Source: Sphingomonas taxi
Lineage (GTDB): Bacteria; Pseudomonadota; Alphaproteobacteria; Sphingomonadales; Sphingomonadaceae
DNA: 42,808 nt
Direction: 5' to 3'
NCBI GenBank assembly: GCA_003243195.1
Contig: QFQI01000017.1
Location: 1-42,808, forward strand
Made by a program: the position numbers and the translations under genes. The notes beneath the pieces are model-generated. The model had not been told where the DNA came from and did no database searches. It saw only the letters and a program-made list of their open reading frames with translations. Positions 25,656 to 33,981 of this stretch are shown here, one piece after another. How positions within the stretch are numbered: position 1 is the stretch's first letter; each line of letters opens with the position of its first letter.

Positions 25656-26666
25656 CTATCGCCGCACGTCCAGTCCGCCGGACAGGAACGCCGCGATATC
25701 GGCCTGCCGGAACAGCGCCGCGTCGCCGGGCAGCGAATGTTTCAGCGCCGCCAGCGCCAGCCCGGTGTCCGCGGCCGCGGCGATCCCCTCCCCGCGGCGC
25801 AGCGCATGGAGGACGCCCGCCGCGAACGCATCGCCGCCGCCGATCCGGTCGACGATTCCCGCCAGCACGGTCTCGGGCGTCTGCGCCTGCCCGTCGCGCG
25901 TGTCGATGCGCGCCGACAGGCGGTTGAGATCGACATGCTCGACGTGCCGCGCGGTCGACGCGATCGTCGTCAGCGCCGGGAAGCGCGCGAACGCCGCCTC
26001 CGCCGCCGCACGCCGCCGGTCCTCCCCCGCGCCGCCGAAGTCGTCGCGGCCGAGCAGTAACGCGATGTCGCGGTGATTGCCGAACATCAGGTCGGCATGC
26101 TCGACGATCCGCGTCAGGATCGCGCGCGGATCGCCATCCCACCGCGCCCACAACTTGCCGCGCCAGTTGCCGTCGAACGAGAGCGCGACGCCGCGCGCCG
26201 CCGCCGCCTCCGCCGCCGCAACCGCGCTCTGCGCGGGCACCGGCCCCAGCGCGGGCGTGATGCCCGACAGATGCAGCCGATCGACCCCGTCCAGGATCGT
26301 GTCCCAGTCCCACGCCTCGGCCGGCGTCGCGGCGAACGACGACCAGGCGCGGTCGTAGATCACCTCGGTCGCGCGCATCCCCGCGCCGGATGTGACGAAA
26401 TACAGCCCCATCCGCTCGCCGCCGTACTGGATGTGGCGCACGTCGACGCCGTGCCCGCGCAGCACCGCGACCGCCCCATGGCCGAGATCATTGTCGGGCA
26501 CGCAACTGGCGAAACCGACGTCATGGCCCAGCCGCGCCAGTTGCGTGGCGACATTCGCCTCCGCGCCCGCCACCCACAGGTCGAGGCGCGGCGACTGCAT
26601 CAGCAGCTCGCGTCCCGGCGGCGAGAGGCGCAGCATGATCTCGCCGAATGCCAGGAACCGCCCCAT
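25656..26666 (-). CDS. kdgK: 2-Dehydro-3-deoxygluconokinase (PfkB family)
   Basis: This 336-aa PfkB sugar kinase probably phosphorylates KDG to KDPG, which is then split by the Entner-Doudoroff aldolase. It starts MGRFLAFGEIMLRLSPPGRE, typical of KDG kinases. The substrate glycine motif is GAEANVATQLARLG, and the catalytic motif is IGGGDAFAAGVLHAL, with GGGD for the more common GAGD. The ATG at 26666 shares a base with the uxuB stop (TGATG), a sign of translational coupling; a GTG one codon upstream is also possible. It is the last gene of the uronate operon. Confidence 0.9.
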   Translation of the reverse strand: MGRFLAFGEIMLRLSPPGRELLMQSPRLDLWVAGAEANVATQLARLGHDVGFASCVPDNDLGHGAVAVLRGHGVDVRHIQYGGERMGLYFVTSGAGMRATEVIYDRAWSSFAATPAEAWDWDTILDGVDRLHLSGITPALGPVPAQSAVAAAEAAAARGVALSFDGNWRGKLWARWDGDPRAILTRIVEHADLMFGNHRDIALLLGRDDFGGAGEDRRRAAAEAAFARFPALTTIASTARHVEHVDLNRLSARIDTRDGQAQTPETVLAGIVDRIGGGDAFAAGVLHALRRGEGIAAAADTGLALAALKHSLPGDAALFRQADIAAFLSGGLDVRR

Positions 26667-28039
26667 CACGCCTTCTCCACCGCGTCGATCAACACCGCCC
26701 GCTCCGCATCGTCGGCCTGCCAGCGGCCCGCGAAGCGCCCGTCCGCACCGAACAGCGCGTCCACCACGCCGCGCGCATCATGGCGCTGCCACAGGGCGGC
26801 GAGCTCATCCGCGAGCGGATCGTTCACCGGCCCCGCCCCGCCGCGCACATGACGGATCCAGGCGGCCAGAGCGGTCAGCGTCGCGGTACGATCGACACCG
26901 CGCGCGCGGTTGATCGTCAGCGGCTCCAGCCAGCGCGGCCCGATCTTCTGCGAACCGTCGCTGGCGATCTGCGCCAGCCGGTGCGGCAGCGCGGGATTGG
27001 CGAAGCGCGCCAGCAGCGCGTCGGCGTAGCGCGGCAGATCCTGCTCCGGCGCGGGGTCGAGGCTCATCGCCGCCTCGTGGCGCATCAATCGCTCCACCAC
27101 TGCGCGGATTGCGGGATCGGCGATCGCCTGGTGAACGAACGCATGCCCCGCCGCCAGCCCCAGATAGGCGAGCGCCGAATGCGCGCCATTCAGCATCCGC
27201 AGCTTGGCGGCCTCATACGGCCGGACGTCGGAGACGAACTGCGCACCCGCCACTTCCCAGCGCGGCCGTTCGCCGGCGAAGCGATCCTCGATCACCCATT
27301 GCCGGAACGGCTCGGTCACCACCGCGCCTTCGTCACGCAGCCCGATGCGCCGTTGCAGCGCGTCGAGATCGTCGGCGGTGGTCGCGGGCACGATCCGGTC
27401 GACCATCGTCGACGGGCACGCCCATGCGGCCTCGAACCACGTCGCGTCGGCACCGTCGAGCAGCGCCGCGACGCCCGCGTGCAGCACCCGGCCGTTGTCA
27501 GGCAGGTTGTCGCAACTCACCAGCGTCAGCGGCGCGACGCCCGCCGCCCGCCGGTCCCGCACCGCCTGCGCCAGATAATGGTAGATGGTCCCCTGCGCGC
27601 CCGCGATCGCGGCCGCGTCGATCCCGCCGTCAGGCCGCCGGTGGTAGCCCTTTTCGGTGACGGTCAGCGTCACGAGCCGCGTGTCGGGCGCGGCGAGCGC
27701 GCGCGCCACCGCGTCCGGCGCCTCGGGCGCGACCAGCACCTCGCGCACCGCCTCGATCAGCCGCACGCGCTCACCGTCCGCGCCACGTTCCGTGACCGTG
27801 TAGAGCCCGTCCTGCGCCGCGAGTTGCTCGCGCACCAGCGCGGAGCGCAGCGACACCGCGGTGATCGCCCAGTCGCGGTCGCCCGCCGCCATCGCATCGT
27901 CGGTATAGACCGCCTGATGCGCGCGGTGGAACGCTCCGATCCCCAGATGCACGATCCCGCGCGCCTGCGCCTGCCGGTCATAGCCGGCGCGCGCCACGTC
28001 GGCGGGCAGGAGGTCGCGCGTCGCCTGCGACAGCCTCAC
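26666..28039 (-). CDS. uxuB: Fructuronate reductase (mannitol dehydrogenase family)
   Basis: This 457-aa long-chain polyol dehydrogenase is predicted to reduce D-fructuronate to D-mannonate with NADH. The N-terminal domain contains GIVHLGIGAFHRAHQAVYTDD and VTEKGYH; the C-terminal domain contains TPFRQWVIED-like (here TEPFRQWVIEDRF), YEAAKLRMLNGAHSALAYLG and GSQKI. GTG at 28039 overlaps the uxaC stop (GTGA) and gives MRLSQATRDLL. The open frame extends about 200 codons upstream through uxaC without meaning. The substrate is inferred from the operon; tagaturonate reductase (UxaB) activity is less likely next to uxuA. Confidence 0.9.
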   Translation of the reverse strand: MRLSQATRDLLPADVARAGYDRQAQARGIVHLGIGAFHRAHQAVYTDDAMAAGDRDWAITAVSLRSALVREQLAAQDGLYTVTERGADGERVRLIEAVREVLVAPEAPDAVARALAAPDTRLVTLTVTEKGYHRRPDGGIDAAAIAGAQGTIYHYLAQAVRDRRAAGVAPLTLVSCDNLPDNGRVLHAGVAALLDGADATWFEAAWACPSTMVDRIVPATTADDLDALQRRIGLRDEGAVVTEPFRQWVIEDRFAGERPRWEVAGAQFVSDVRPYEAAKLRMLNGAHSALAYLGLAAGHAFVHQAIADPAIRAVVERLMRHEAAMSLDPAPEQDLPRYADALLARFANPALPHRLAQIASDGSQKIGPRWLEPLTINRARGVDRTATLTALAAWIRHVRGGAGPVNDPLADELAALWQRHDARGVVDALFGADGRFAGRWQADDAERAVLIDAVEKA

Positions 28040-29448
28040 AGCTTGTACGCTCGCCGCACGAGGCCGCTGGTCAGGTCGTGCGCCAGCTCCACCGCCTCCC
28101 AATCCTCGATGCGATGCTCCGCCACCAGCCGCGCGAGCCAGGCGCAATCGACGCGCCGCGCGACATCGTGCCGCGCCGGGATCGACAGGAACGCGCGCGT
28201 ATCGTCGTTGAAACCGACCGTGTTGTAGAAGCCCGCCGTCTCGGTGGTCAGTTCGCGGTAGCGGCGCATCCCGTCCGGCGAATCGTGGAACCACCATGCC
28301 GGCCCCAGCTTCAGGCAGGGATAATGGCCCGCCAGCGGCGCCAGTTCGCGCGCGTAGACGCTTTCGTCCAGCGTGAAGAGAATGATCGTCAAGTCGCGTT
28401 CGTTGCCGACCACGTCCAGCATCGGCTTCAGCGCACGGACATATTCCGTCCGCTCGGGAATGTCGGCGCCCTTGTCGCGCCCGTGGCTCGCGAACAGGCC
28501 GGCATTGTGGTTGCGGAACGATCCGGGATGGATCTGCATCACCATGCCGTCCTCGACGCTCATCCGCGCCATCTCGGTCAGCATCTGCGCGCGGAACAGC
28601 TCGGCGTCGGCGGCGTCCCACGTGCCGCCCACGATCCGCGCGAACAGCGCCTCGCACTCGGGCGTGGAGAGATTGGCGGTGCGCGCGGTCGGGTGGCCGT
28701 GATCGGTGGCGGTCGCGCCGGCGGCGCGGAAATCGGCGCGCCGCCGGCGGTGCGCTGCAAGATAGCCCGTCCAGCCATGCACGTCCTCGCCGGTCAGCTC
28801 CGCGAAGCGCGCCAGCGCGCCAGAGAATTGCTCATGCTCGACGTCGATCACCCCATCGGGGCGATAGGTCGTGACCACGCGCCCGCCCCAGCCCGATTCG
28901 CGGATGGCGTGATGCGCATCGAGGCTGTCGTGCGCACCCTCGGTAGTGGCGAGGAAGTCGATGCGGAAGCGATCGAACAGCGCGCGCGGGCGGAAGGCGT
29001 CGGTGGCCAGCTTCGCGCCGATCGCATCGTAATAATCGTCGGCGGTGTCGGCATCCAGCCGCGTCGTGAAGCCCAGCACCTCGGCGAAGACATGATCGAG
29101 CCACAGCCGCGATGGCGTGCCGCGGAACAGGTCGTATCGCGCCGCGAAGGTGCGCCACGCCGCGCGCGGATCGGTATCGGGCACGCCGCCGCGATGCGGG
29201 ATCGCCAGATCGTCCAGCGCCACGCCCTGCGAATAGAGCATGCGATAGATGTAATGGTCGGGCGCCAGCAGCAGCGTGGTGGCGTTGGTCCACGCCGCGT
29301 CGGTCGCGAACCAGGTCGGATCGGTGTGGCCGTGCGGGCTGATGATCGGCAGCGTGCCGATCTCCGCATAGAGCGCGCGCGCGATCCCGCGCGTGGTCGG
29401 ATCGGCGGGGAACAGCCGGTCGGGGTGCAGTTCGAGCGGTCGTGCCAT
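28036..29448 (-). CDS. uxaC: Glucuronate (uronate) isomerase
   Basis: This 470-aa enzyme interconverts D-glucuronate and D-fructuronate (and galacturonate and tagaturonate). It starts MARPLELHPDRLFPADPTTR and shows family landmarks: ISPHGHTDPTWFA (metal-site His residues), HYIYRMLYSQGV, RIDFLATTEGAHDSLDAH, MQIHPGSFRNHN and GPAWWFHDSPDGMRRYRE. ATG 29448 begins two bases after the uxuA stop. The frame continues upstream as a shadow. Length matches the family. It is the first step of the operon pathway. Confidence 0.95.
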   Translation of the reverse strand: MARPLELHPDRLFPADPTTRGIARALYAEIGTLPIISPHGHTDPTWFATDAAWTNATTLLLAPDHYIYRMLYSQGVALDDLAIPHRGGVPDTDPRAAWRTFAARYDLFRGTPSRLWLDHVFAEVLGFTTRLDADTADDYYDAIGAKLATDAFRPRALFDRFRIDFLATTEGAHDSLDAHHAIRESGWGGRVVTTYRPDGVIDVEHEQFSGALARFAELTGEDVHGWTGYLAAHRRRRADFRAAGATATDHGHPTARTANLSTPECEALFARIVGGTWDAADAELFRAQMLTEMARMSVEDGMVMQIHPGSFRNHNAGLFASHGRDKGADIPERTEYVRALKPMLDVVGNERDLTIILFTLDESVYARELAPLAGHYPCLKLGPAWWFHDSPDGMRRYRELTTETAGFYNTVGFNDDTRAFLSIPARHDVARRVDCAWLARLVAEHRIEDWEAVELAHDLTSGLVRRAYKL

Positions 29449-29450
29449 CG

Positions 29451-30632
29451 TCAATTCGCCTTTCCGTACGCCAGCCCGCGTTCCAGCCCTCGTTCCAGCC
29501 CGCGTAACTCGGCCAGCCCGCGCATCCGCCCCAGCAGCGAGTAGCCGGGGTTGGTCACCTTGCCGAGATCGTCGATCATCTGATGGCCATGGTCGGGGCG
29601 CAGCACGATCGAGCGCTGCTCGCGGTGCTGCAGCGCGACCACCTGCGCCATCACCGCCGCCAGATCTCCGTCGCCCTCCAGATGCGCCGCCTCGTGGAAC
29701 GCGCCGTCCGGCTCGCGCTGGACGCTGCGCAGGTGCAGGAAGCCGATCCGCGATCCCAGTCGCTCGACCATGCCGGGCAGGTCGTTGTCGGCGCGCACCC
29801 CGAACGATCCGGTGCAGAAGCACAGGCCGTTGGCGACGCTCGGCACCGCCGCGAACAGCGCGGCCACGTCGCTTTCCGTGCTCACCACGCGCGGCAGGCC
29901 GAAGATCGGGAACGGCGGGTCGTCGGGATGCACCACCAGCCGGATGCCGCACGCCTCCGCGACCGGGCAGATCGCTTCCAGGAAGGCGACATGGTTGGCG
30001 CGCAGCCGTGTCGCATCCACATCGGCATAGCCGCCGATCGCGTCGAGGAACTGCGCGGAGGTGAAGCTCTCCTCGCTGCCCGGCAGGCCGGCGATGATGT
30101 TGCGTTCCAGCCGCACGCGCGCCGCCGCGTCCATCGCGTGGAAACGGCGTTCGGCGCGCTCGATCACGTCGGGCGCATAGTCCGCTTCCGCCCCCGGCCG
30201 GCGCAGGATGCGCAGGTCGTAGACCGCGAGCGCATCCCGTTCGAAACGCAGCGCGCGCGCGCCGTCGGGCAGTTCCCAGGCGAGATCGGTGCGCGTCCAG
30301 TCGAGCAGCGGCATGAAGTTATAGGTCACGACGCGGATTCCGCATGCCGCGAGATGGCGCAGGCTGGCGGCGTAATGATCGAGCAGGCGGTCGCGTTCGG
30401 GTCCGCCGGTCTTGACCGCCTCATGGACGGGCAGGCTCTCCACCACGCTCCAGCCGAGCCCCGACGCCTCCACCAGCGCCTTGTGCGCGGCGATCGCGTC
30501 CAGCGGCCAGACGTCGCCATTGGGGATGTGGTGCAGCGCGGTCACCACCTCAGTCGCGCCGGCCTGACGGATATGCGCCAGCGGCACCGGATCGCGCGGC
30601 CCGAACCAGCGCATCGCGTGCGTCGTGAACAT
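29451..30632 (-). CDS. uxuA: Mannonate dehydratase
   Basis: This 393-aa TIM-barrel enzyme dehydrates D-mannonate to 2-keto-3-deoxy-D-gluconate. Recognised by MRWFGPRDPVPLAHIRQAGA, HHIPNGDVWP, CGIRVVTYNFMPLLDWTRTD, RLVVHPDDPPFPIFGLPRVV, GLCFCTGSFG and RPDHGHQM, the last two holding metal and substrate ligands. The C-terminus carries a short in-frame repeat (RGLERGLERGL) from a 12-bp DNA tandem repeat. It is the first gene after an 81-base spacer with a palindromic operator, so transcription of uxuA-uxaC-uxuB-kdgK probably starts here. Confidence 0.95.
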   Translation of the reverse strand: MFTTHAMRWFGPRDPVPLAHIRQAGATEVVTALHHIPNGDVWPLDAIAAHKALVEASGLGWSVVESLPVHEAVKTGGPERDRLLDHYAASLRHLAACGIRVVTYNFMPLLDWTRTDLAWELPDGARALRFERDALAVYDLRILRRPGAEADYAPDVIERAERRFHAMDAAARVRLERNIIAGLPGSEESFTSAQFLDAIGGYADVDATRLRANHVAFLEAICPVAEACGIRLVVHPDDPPFPIFGLPRVVSTESDVAALFAAVPSVANGLCFCTGSFGVRADNDLPGMVERLGSRIGFLHLRSVQREPDGAFHEAAHLEGDGDLAAVMAQVVALQHREQRSIVLRPDHGHQMIDDLGKVTNPGYSLLGRMRGLAELRGLERGLERGLAYGKAN

Positions 30633-30678
30633 TCGCTGCCCTTCTCCCCTCCCGCGCCATGCCCGGCGATGCCGTGCA

Positions 30679-30692
30679 TGATAGCGTTATCA
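30679..30692 (-). promoter_or_regulatory. Palindromic operator before uxuA
   Basis: TGATAGCGTTATCA is palindromic at 6 of 7 positions around a central CG (only the inner G/T pair breaks it), 46 bases upstream of the uxuA ATG. The shape (central GC-rich step, 14 bp) suits a LacI-family repressor. It is the only such motif seen in the 81-base spacer. No regulator gene is in the window. Confidence 0.6.
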
Positions 30693-30713
30693 CGCAGAAT
30701 TGCGAGCGTTGCT

Positions 30714-31982
30714 TCAGTGACGCATCACCAATGCTGGTCGCTCGCCTTTCCCCTCGATACGGGGCAACAGCAGGTGAATCCACCCCAGTGCGCCCAGATA
30801 CGAGGCGCCGGCGAACAACAGCAACGGCAGATAGCCGAACCCCGCCGCCAGCAGCAGCCCGGCCACCTTGGAGATCACCACGCCGCCGACATTGCCGCTG
30901 AACGATCCGAACGCGGTCACGCGCCCCACCTTGTGCTGCGGCACCACGTCGGCGATCAGCGCAAACAGGTTGGTGGAAAACGCCTGATGCCCGGCCAGCG
31001 CCAGCGCCATCAGCCCCACCGCCAGCGGATAGGCGTGTGTCGTCAGCGCCAGCGGGATCGGCACGACGCACAGCGCCGCCGCCAGCATGATGCCCTTGCG
31101 CACCGCGTTCACGCCGTGCCCCCGTGCCAGCAGGCGGGTCGACACCGCCCCGCCCAGCAACGAACCCACCGCCGCACCGCCGTAGGCGATCGCCAGCGGC
31201 ACGCCCAGCGCCACCCCCGCCAGCCCGAACTGACGGTGGAAGAAGTCGGGCAGCCAGAACAGCAGCAGCCACCATGTCGCGTCGGACAGCACCTTCGCGC
31301 CCGCGACCGCCCAGGTCCGCCGTTCGGCGAGGATCGGGCCATAGTCGACCTGCGTATCGGCGCCGGCCGCATCATCGCCGCCGCCACGCGCCTGGTCGAA
31401 CGTCAGGCCGCGCGTCGCGACCAGCCACGCCAGCGCCCATGCCAGCCCGACGACGCCCGCCGCCGCGAAGGTGCCGCGCCACCCGAACAGCAGCGCGGCG
31501 GCCGGGATCGCCAGCGGGGCCAGGATCGCGCCCAGGCTGCTCGCGGCGTTGCTGACCCCGAAGCCGGTCGAGCGCCACGCCGGCGGCAGCACCACCGCCA
31601 CCGTCTTGGTCGCGGTCGGCGTGCCCATCGCCTCGGTCGCGCCCAGTGCCACGCGCACCATCACGAACTGCGTGACGCTGTGCGCCCAGCCGTGCAGCAG
31701 CGCCGCGACGCTCCATGCCGCGACACCGACCGGATTGGCCCATTTGACGCCCAGCCGGTCGGCGATCCAGCCGGTGAACAGGAACCCCGTCGCCGCGCCG
31801 GCCTGGAACCACGCCGCCAGCGTCCCGTAATCGTCGTCGCTCCAGCCGAGATCGAGCGCGATCTGCGGCTTGAGCACCGCGATGATCTGCCGGTCGACCA
31901 GATTCAGCACCCCGGCGGTGATGACCAGCGCGAACAACAGCCCGCGCCGGGCAGTCCCGACACCCGCCAGCGTGCGCGCCAC
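30714..31982 (-). CDS. MFS permease, probable hexuronate (ACS family) transporter
   Basis: This 422-aa major facilitator protein of the anion:cation symporter type is ExuT-like. Twelve hydrophobic segments can be followed; LNLVDRQIIAVLKPQIALDL at the N-terminus and FTGWIADRLGVKWANPVGVA (the MFS loop motif A) are typical. The start is a GTG at 31982, six bases past the stop of the monooxygenase gene; no ATG suits. It links the flavin monooxygenase/AKR pair to the uxu genes. Substrate could be a hexuronate or, given the neighbours, an acidic or sulfonated sugar. Confidence 0.85.
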   Translation of the reverse strand: MARTLAGVGTARRGLLFALVITAGVLNLVDRQIIAVLKPQIALDLGWSDDDYGTLAAWFQAGAATGFLFTGWIADRLGVKWANPVGVAAWSVAALLHGWAHSVTQFVMVRVALGATEAMGTPTATKTVAVVLPPAWRSTGFGVSNAASSLGAILAPLAIPAAALLFGWRGTFAAAGVVGLAWALAWLVATRGLTFDQARGGGDDAAGADTQVDYGPILAERRTWAVAGAKVLSDATWWLLLFWLPDFFHRQFGLAGVALGVPLAIAYGGAAVGSLLGGAVSTRLLARGHGVNAVRKGIMLAAALCVVPIPLALTTHAYPLAVGLMALALAGHQAFSTNLFALIADVVPQHKVGRVTAFGSFSGNVGGVVISKVAGLLLAAGFGYLPLLLFAGASYLGALGWIHLLLPRIEGKGERPALVMRH

Positions 31983-31987
31983 GCGGG

Positions 31988-33061
31988 TCAGGCCGTCAGC
32001 GGGGCGTGGTCGAGGCGCGGCAGGACGTGGCGCGCGAACAGATCGGCCTCCGCCGCATGCGGGTAGCCCGACAGGATGAAGGCGTCGATCCCCTCGGCGC
32101 GATAGGCGTTCAGCTTGGCCAGCACCTGATCGGGATCGCCGACGATCGCCGCGCCGCAGCCCGAGCGCGCCCGGCCGATCCCGGTCCACAGGTTCGCCTC
32201 GACATAGCCGTCATCCGACCCCTCGCGCAATTCGGCCTGCCGCCGCACGCCGGCGGACTGCGAATCGAGCGACTTCGCGCGGATCGCCGCGCCGGCGGCA
32301 TCGTCCAGCTTCGACAGCAGCCGGTCGGCCGCCGCGCGTGCCGCCGCTTCGGTTTCGCGCACCACGACATGCACGCGGTAGCCGAACTTCAGCGTCCGCC
32401 CGTACCTGGCCGCGCGCGCGCGCATGTCGGACACGATGCCGCGCACGCCGTCCATCGTATCGGGCCACATCAGGTACACGTCGCACCCCTGCGCCGCCGC
32501 CTCGCGCGCCGCCTCCGACAGCCCGCCGAAATACAGCGGCGGGCAGCGCCCGGAGACCGTGGTCACGCGCGGCGGATCGACCTTCAGCCGCCAGAAATCG
32601 CCGTCATGGTCTAGCGGCTTGCCGTCCAGCAGCGTGCGCAGGATGTGCATCGCCTCGACCGTGCGCGCATAGCGCGGCGCGCTCTCCAGCGTTTCGCCGG
32701 GCAGGTCGCTGGAGATGATGTTGACGGTCAGCCGCCCCCCGAGCATCCGGTCGATCGTCGCGATCTGCCGCGCCAGTTGCGGCGGCCAGCTCTCCCCGAC
32801 GCGCACCGCCATCAGCAGCCGCATCCGCTTCAGCAGCGGGGCGACCCCGGCGGCGAAGGCGGTGGTGTCGATCCCAAGCGCATAGCCTGACGGCAGCAGG
32901 CAATTGTCGTAGCCGGCCGTCTCCGCCTGCACCACGATGTCGCGGCAATGTTCCCAGCTCGATCGCAGCGCCGCGTCCGGCACGCCCAGGAATTCGTAAT
33001 CATCGTCGCACAGCGCGGAGAACCAGCTAACCTCGCACGGCTGGGCCGACGGCGCGGTCAT
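31988..33061 (-). CDS. SsuD-like FMN-dependent (LLM class) monooxygenase
   Basis: This 357-aa luciferase-like monooxygenase is close to alkanesulfonate monooxygenase SsuD along its full length: PPLYFGGLSEAAREAAAQGC, FGYRVHVVVRETEAAARAAA, NLWTGIGRARSGCGAAIVGD and GIDAFILSGYPHAAEA. Residues matching SsuD Arg226, His228, Arg297 and Tyr331 are present (Arg229, His231, Arg299, Tyr333); Cys54 is not. SsuD and SmoC use FMNH2 and O2 to cut C-S bonds, releasing sulfite and an aldehyde. No flavin reductase gene is in the window. The ATG overlaps the AKR stop (ATGA). The sugar-acid context suggests a sulfosugar substrate, by inference only. Confidence 0.88.
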   Translation of the reverse strand: MTAPSAQPCEVSWFSALCDDDYEFLGVPDAALRSSWEHCRDIVVQAETAGYDNCLLPSGYALGIDTTAFAAGVAPLLKRMRLLMAVRVGESWPPQLARQIATIDRMLGGRLTVNIISSDLPGETLESAPRYARTVEAMHILRTLLDGKPLDHDGDFWRLKVDPPRVTTVSGRCPPLYFGGLSEAAREAAAQGCDVYLMWPDTMDGVRGIVSDMRARAARYGRTLKFGYRVHVVVRETEAAARAAADRLLSKLDDAAGAAIRAKSLDSQSAGVRRQAELREGSDDGYVEANLWTGIGRARSGCGAAIVGDPDQVLAKLNAYRAEGIDAFILSGYPHAAEADLFARHVLPRLDHAPLTA

Positions 33062-33951
33062 GGCAGCTTCTCCCCCATGCCCGCCTCCAGCACCGCATAC
33101 CATTGGCTGCGCGTCCATTCGACCGCGTACGCCCCCGCCGCCGCCGCGATCCGATCCGGGTTCTGCGACCCGACGATCGGGATGATCCGCGCCGGATGCG
33201 CCATCACCCACGCCAGTGCCGCGGTCGGCCCGTCGACGCCGTAGGCCGCGCCGTGTTCGGCGAGCAGCGTCGCCGCGGGATGGCGGCCGTCCGCCAGCCG
33301 GCCACCGCCCAGCGGCGACCATGCGAGCACCGCCATGTCGCGCACCATCGCCTGATCCAGCGTCCCGTCGAACAGCGGCGCGGCGCGCAACGGGGAGAAT
33401 TCCGGCTGGGTGCTGACGATCGGCTGGCCCAGGAACGCCTGCAACGCGTCCAGCTCCGCCGCGCTGTGGTTCGACACGCCGATCGCGCGCACCTTGCCCG
33501 CCGACGTCATCGCGTCGAGCGTGGCCGCGACCTCCTGCGGATGCGTCAGGACGTCACGGCGATGGATCTGGTACAGGTCGATCACCTCGACGTTCAGCCG
33601 GCGCAGCGAATCGTCGAGCGCCGCCGACAGATAGTCGCGGCTGGAATTGTACGGGATGCCGGGCCGGATCCCGCCCTTGGTGGCGATCACCATCCGCTCG
33701 CGCAGCCCAGGATCCTCGGCCAGCGCGCGGCCGAACAATTCCTCCGCCGATCCGAACCCGGCCGGCACGTCGCAGCCGTAGATGTCGGCGGTGTCGAACA
33801 GCGTGATGCCGGCGTCGAGCGCCGCCACGACCAGCGGCCGCACCGCGCGCACGTCCCCGGCCAGCCGCCACATGCCCCAGGCGAGCGGTGAGACGGACAG
33901 ACCGCTCTTGCCGAGCGGACGTGGTTGGCTTGATAGGCGGATCGTCGTCAT
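33058..33951 (-). CDS. Aldo/keto reductase (YdhF-like)
   Basis: This 297-aa NADPH-dependent reductase has an AKR (alpha/beta)8 barrel. The catalytic tetrad is visible: Asp and Tyr in LFDTADIYG, Lys in VIATKGG and His in YQIHRRD. Similarity in LAWSPLGGGRLADGR, FDGTLDQAM and the end EAGMGEKLP recalls E. coli YdhF. ATG 33951 is chosen; an ATG at 33963 four codons upstream is possible. It is the first gene of a run AKR-monooxygenase-MFS with ATGA overlap, and diverges from a Gfo/Idh gene across 30 bases. It could reduce the aldehyde released by the monooxygenase (inference). Confidence 0.9.
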   Translation of the reverse strand: MTTIRLSSQPRPLGKSGLSVSPLAWGMWRLAGDVRAVRPLVVAALDAGITLFDTADIYGCDVPAGFGSAEELFGRALAEDPGLRERMVIATKGGIRPGIPYNSSRDYLSAALDDSLRRLNVEVIDLYQIHRRDVLTHPQEVAATLDAMTSAGKVRAIGVSNHSAAELDALQAFLGQPIVSTQPEFSPLRAAPLFDGTLDQAMVRDMAVLAWSPLGGGRLADGRHPAATLLAEHGAAYGVDGPTAALAWVMAHPARIIPIVGSQNPDRIAAAAGAYAVEWTRSQWYAVLEAGMGEKLP

Positions 33952-33981
33952 TTCCGGCGGCATGGCACAGGGACAGACCGG

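Noticed and set aside
25244..25927. A possible gene in the spacer before kdgK
   Set aside because: It runs into kdgK on the opposite strand and has Arg/Pro/Ala-rich composition without motif, signal or ribosome site.
26666..28657. An N-terminally extended UxuB of 663 residues
   Set aside because: The extra part overlaps uxaC; a GTG at 28039 that overlaps the uxaC stop gives the expected length and N-terminus.
28036..29952. An N-terminally extended UxaC of 638 residues
   Set aside because: The extension overlaps uxuA in another frame; the conserved uronate isomerase N-terminus begins at the ATG at 29448.
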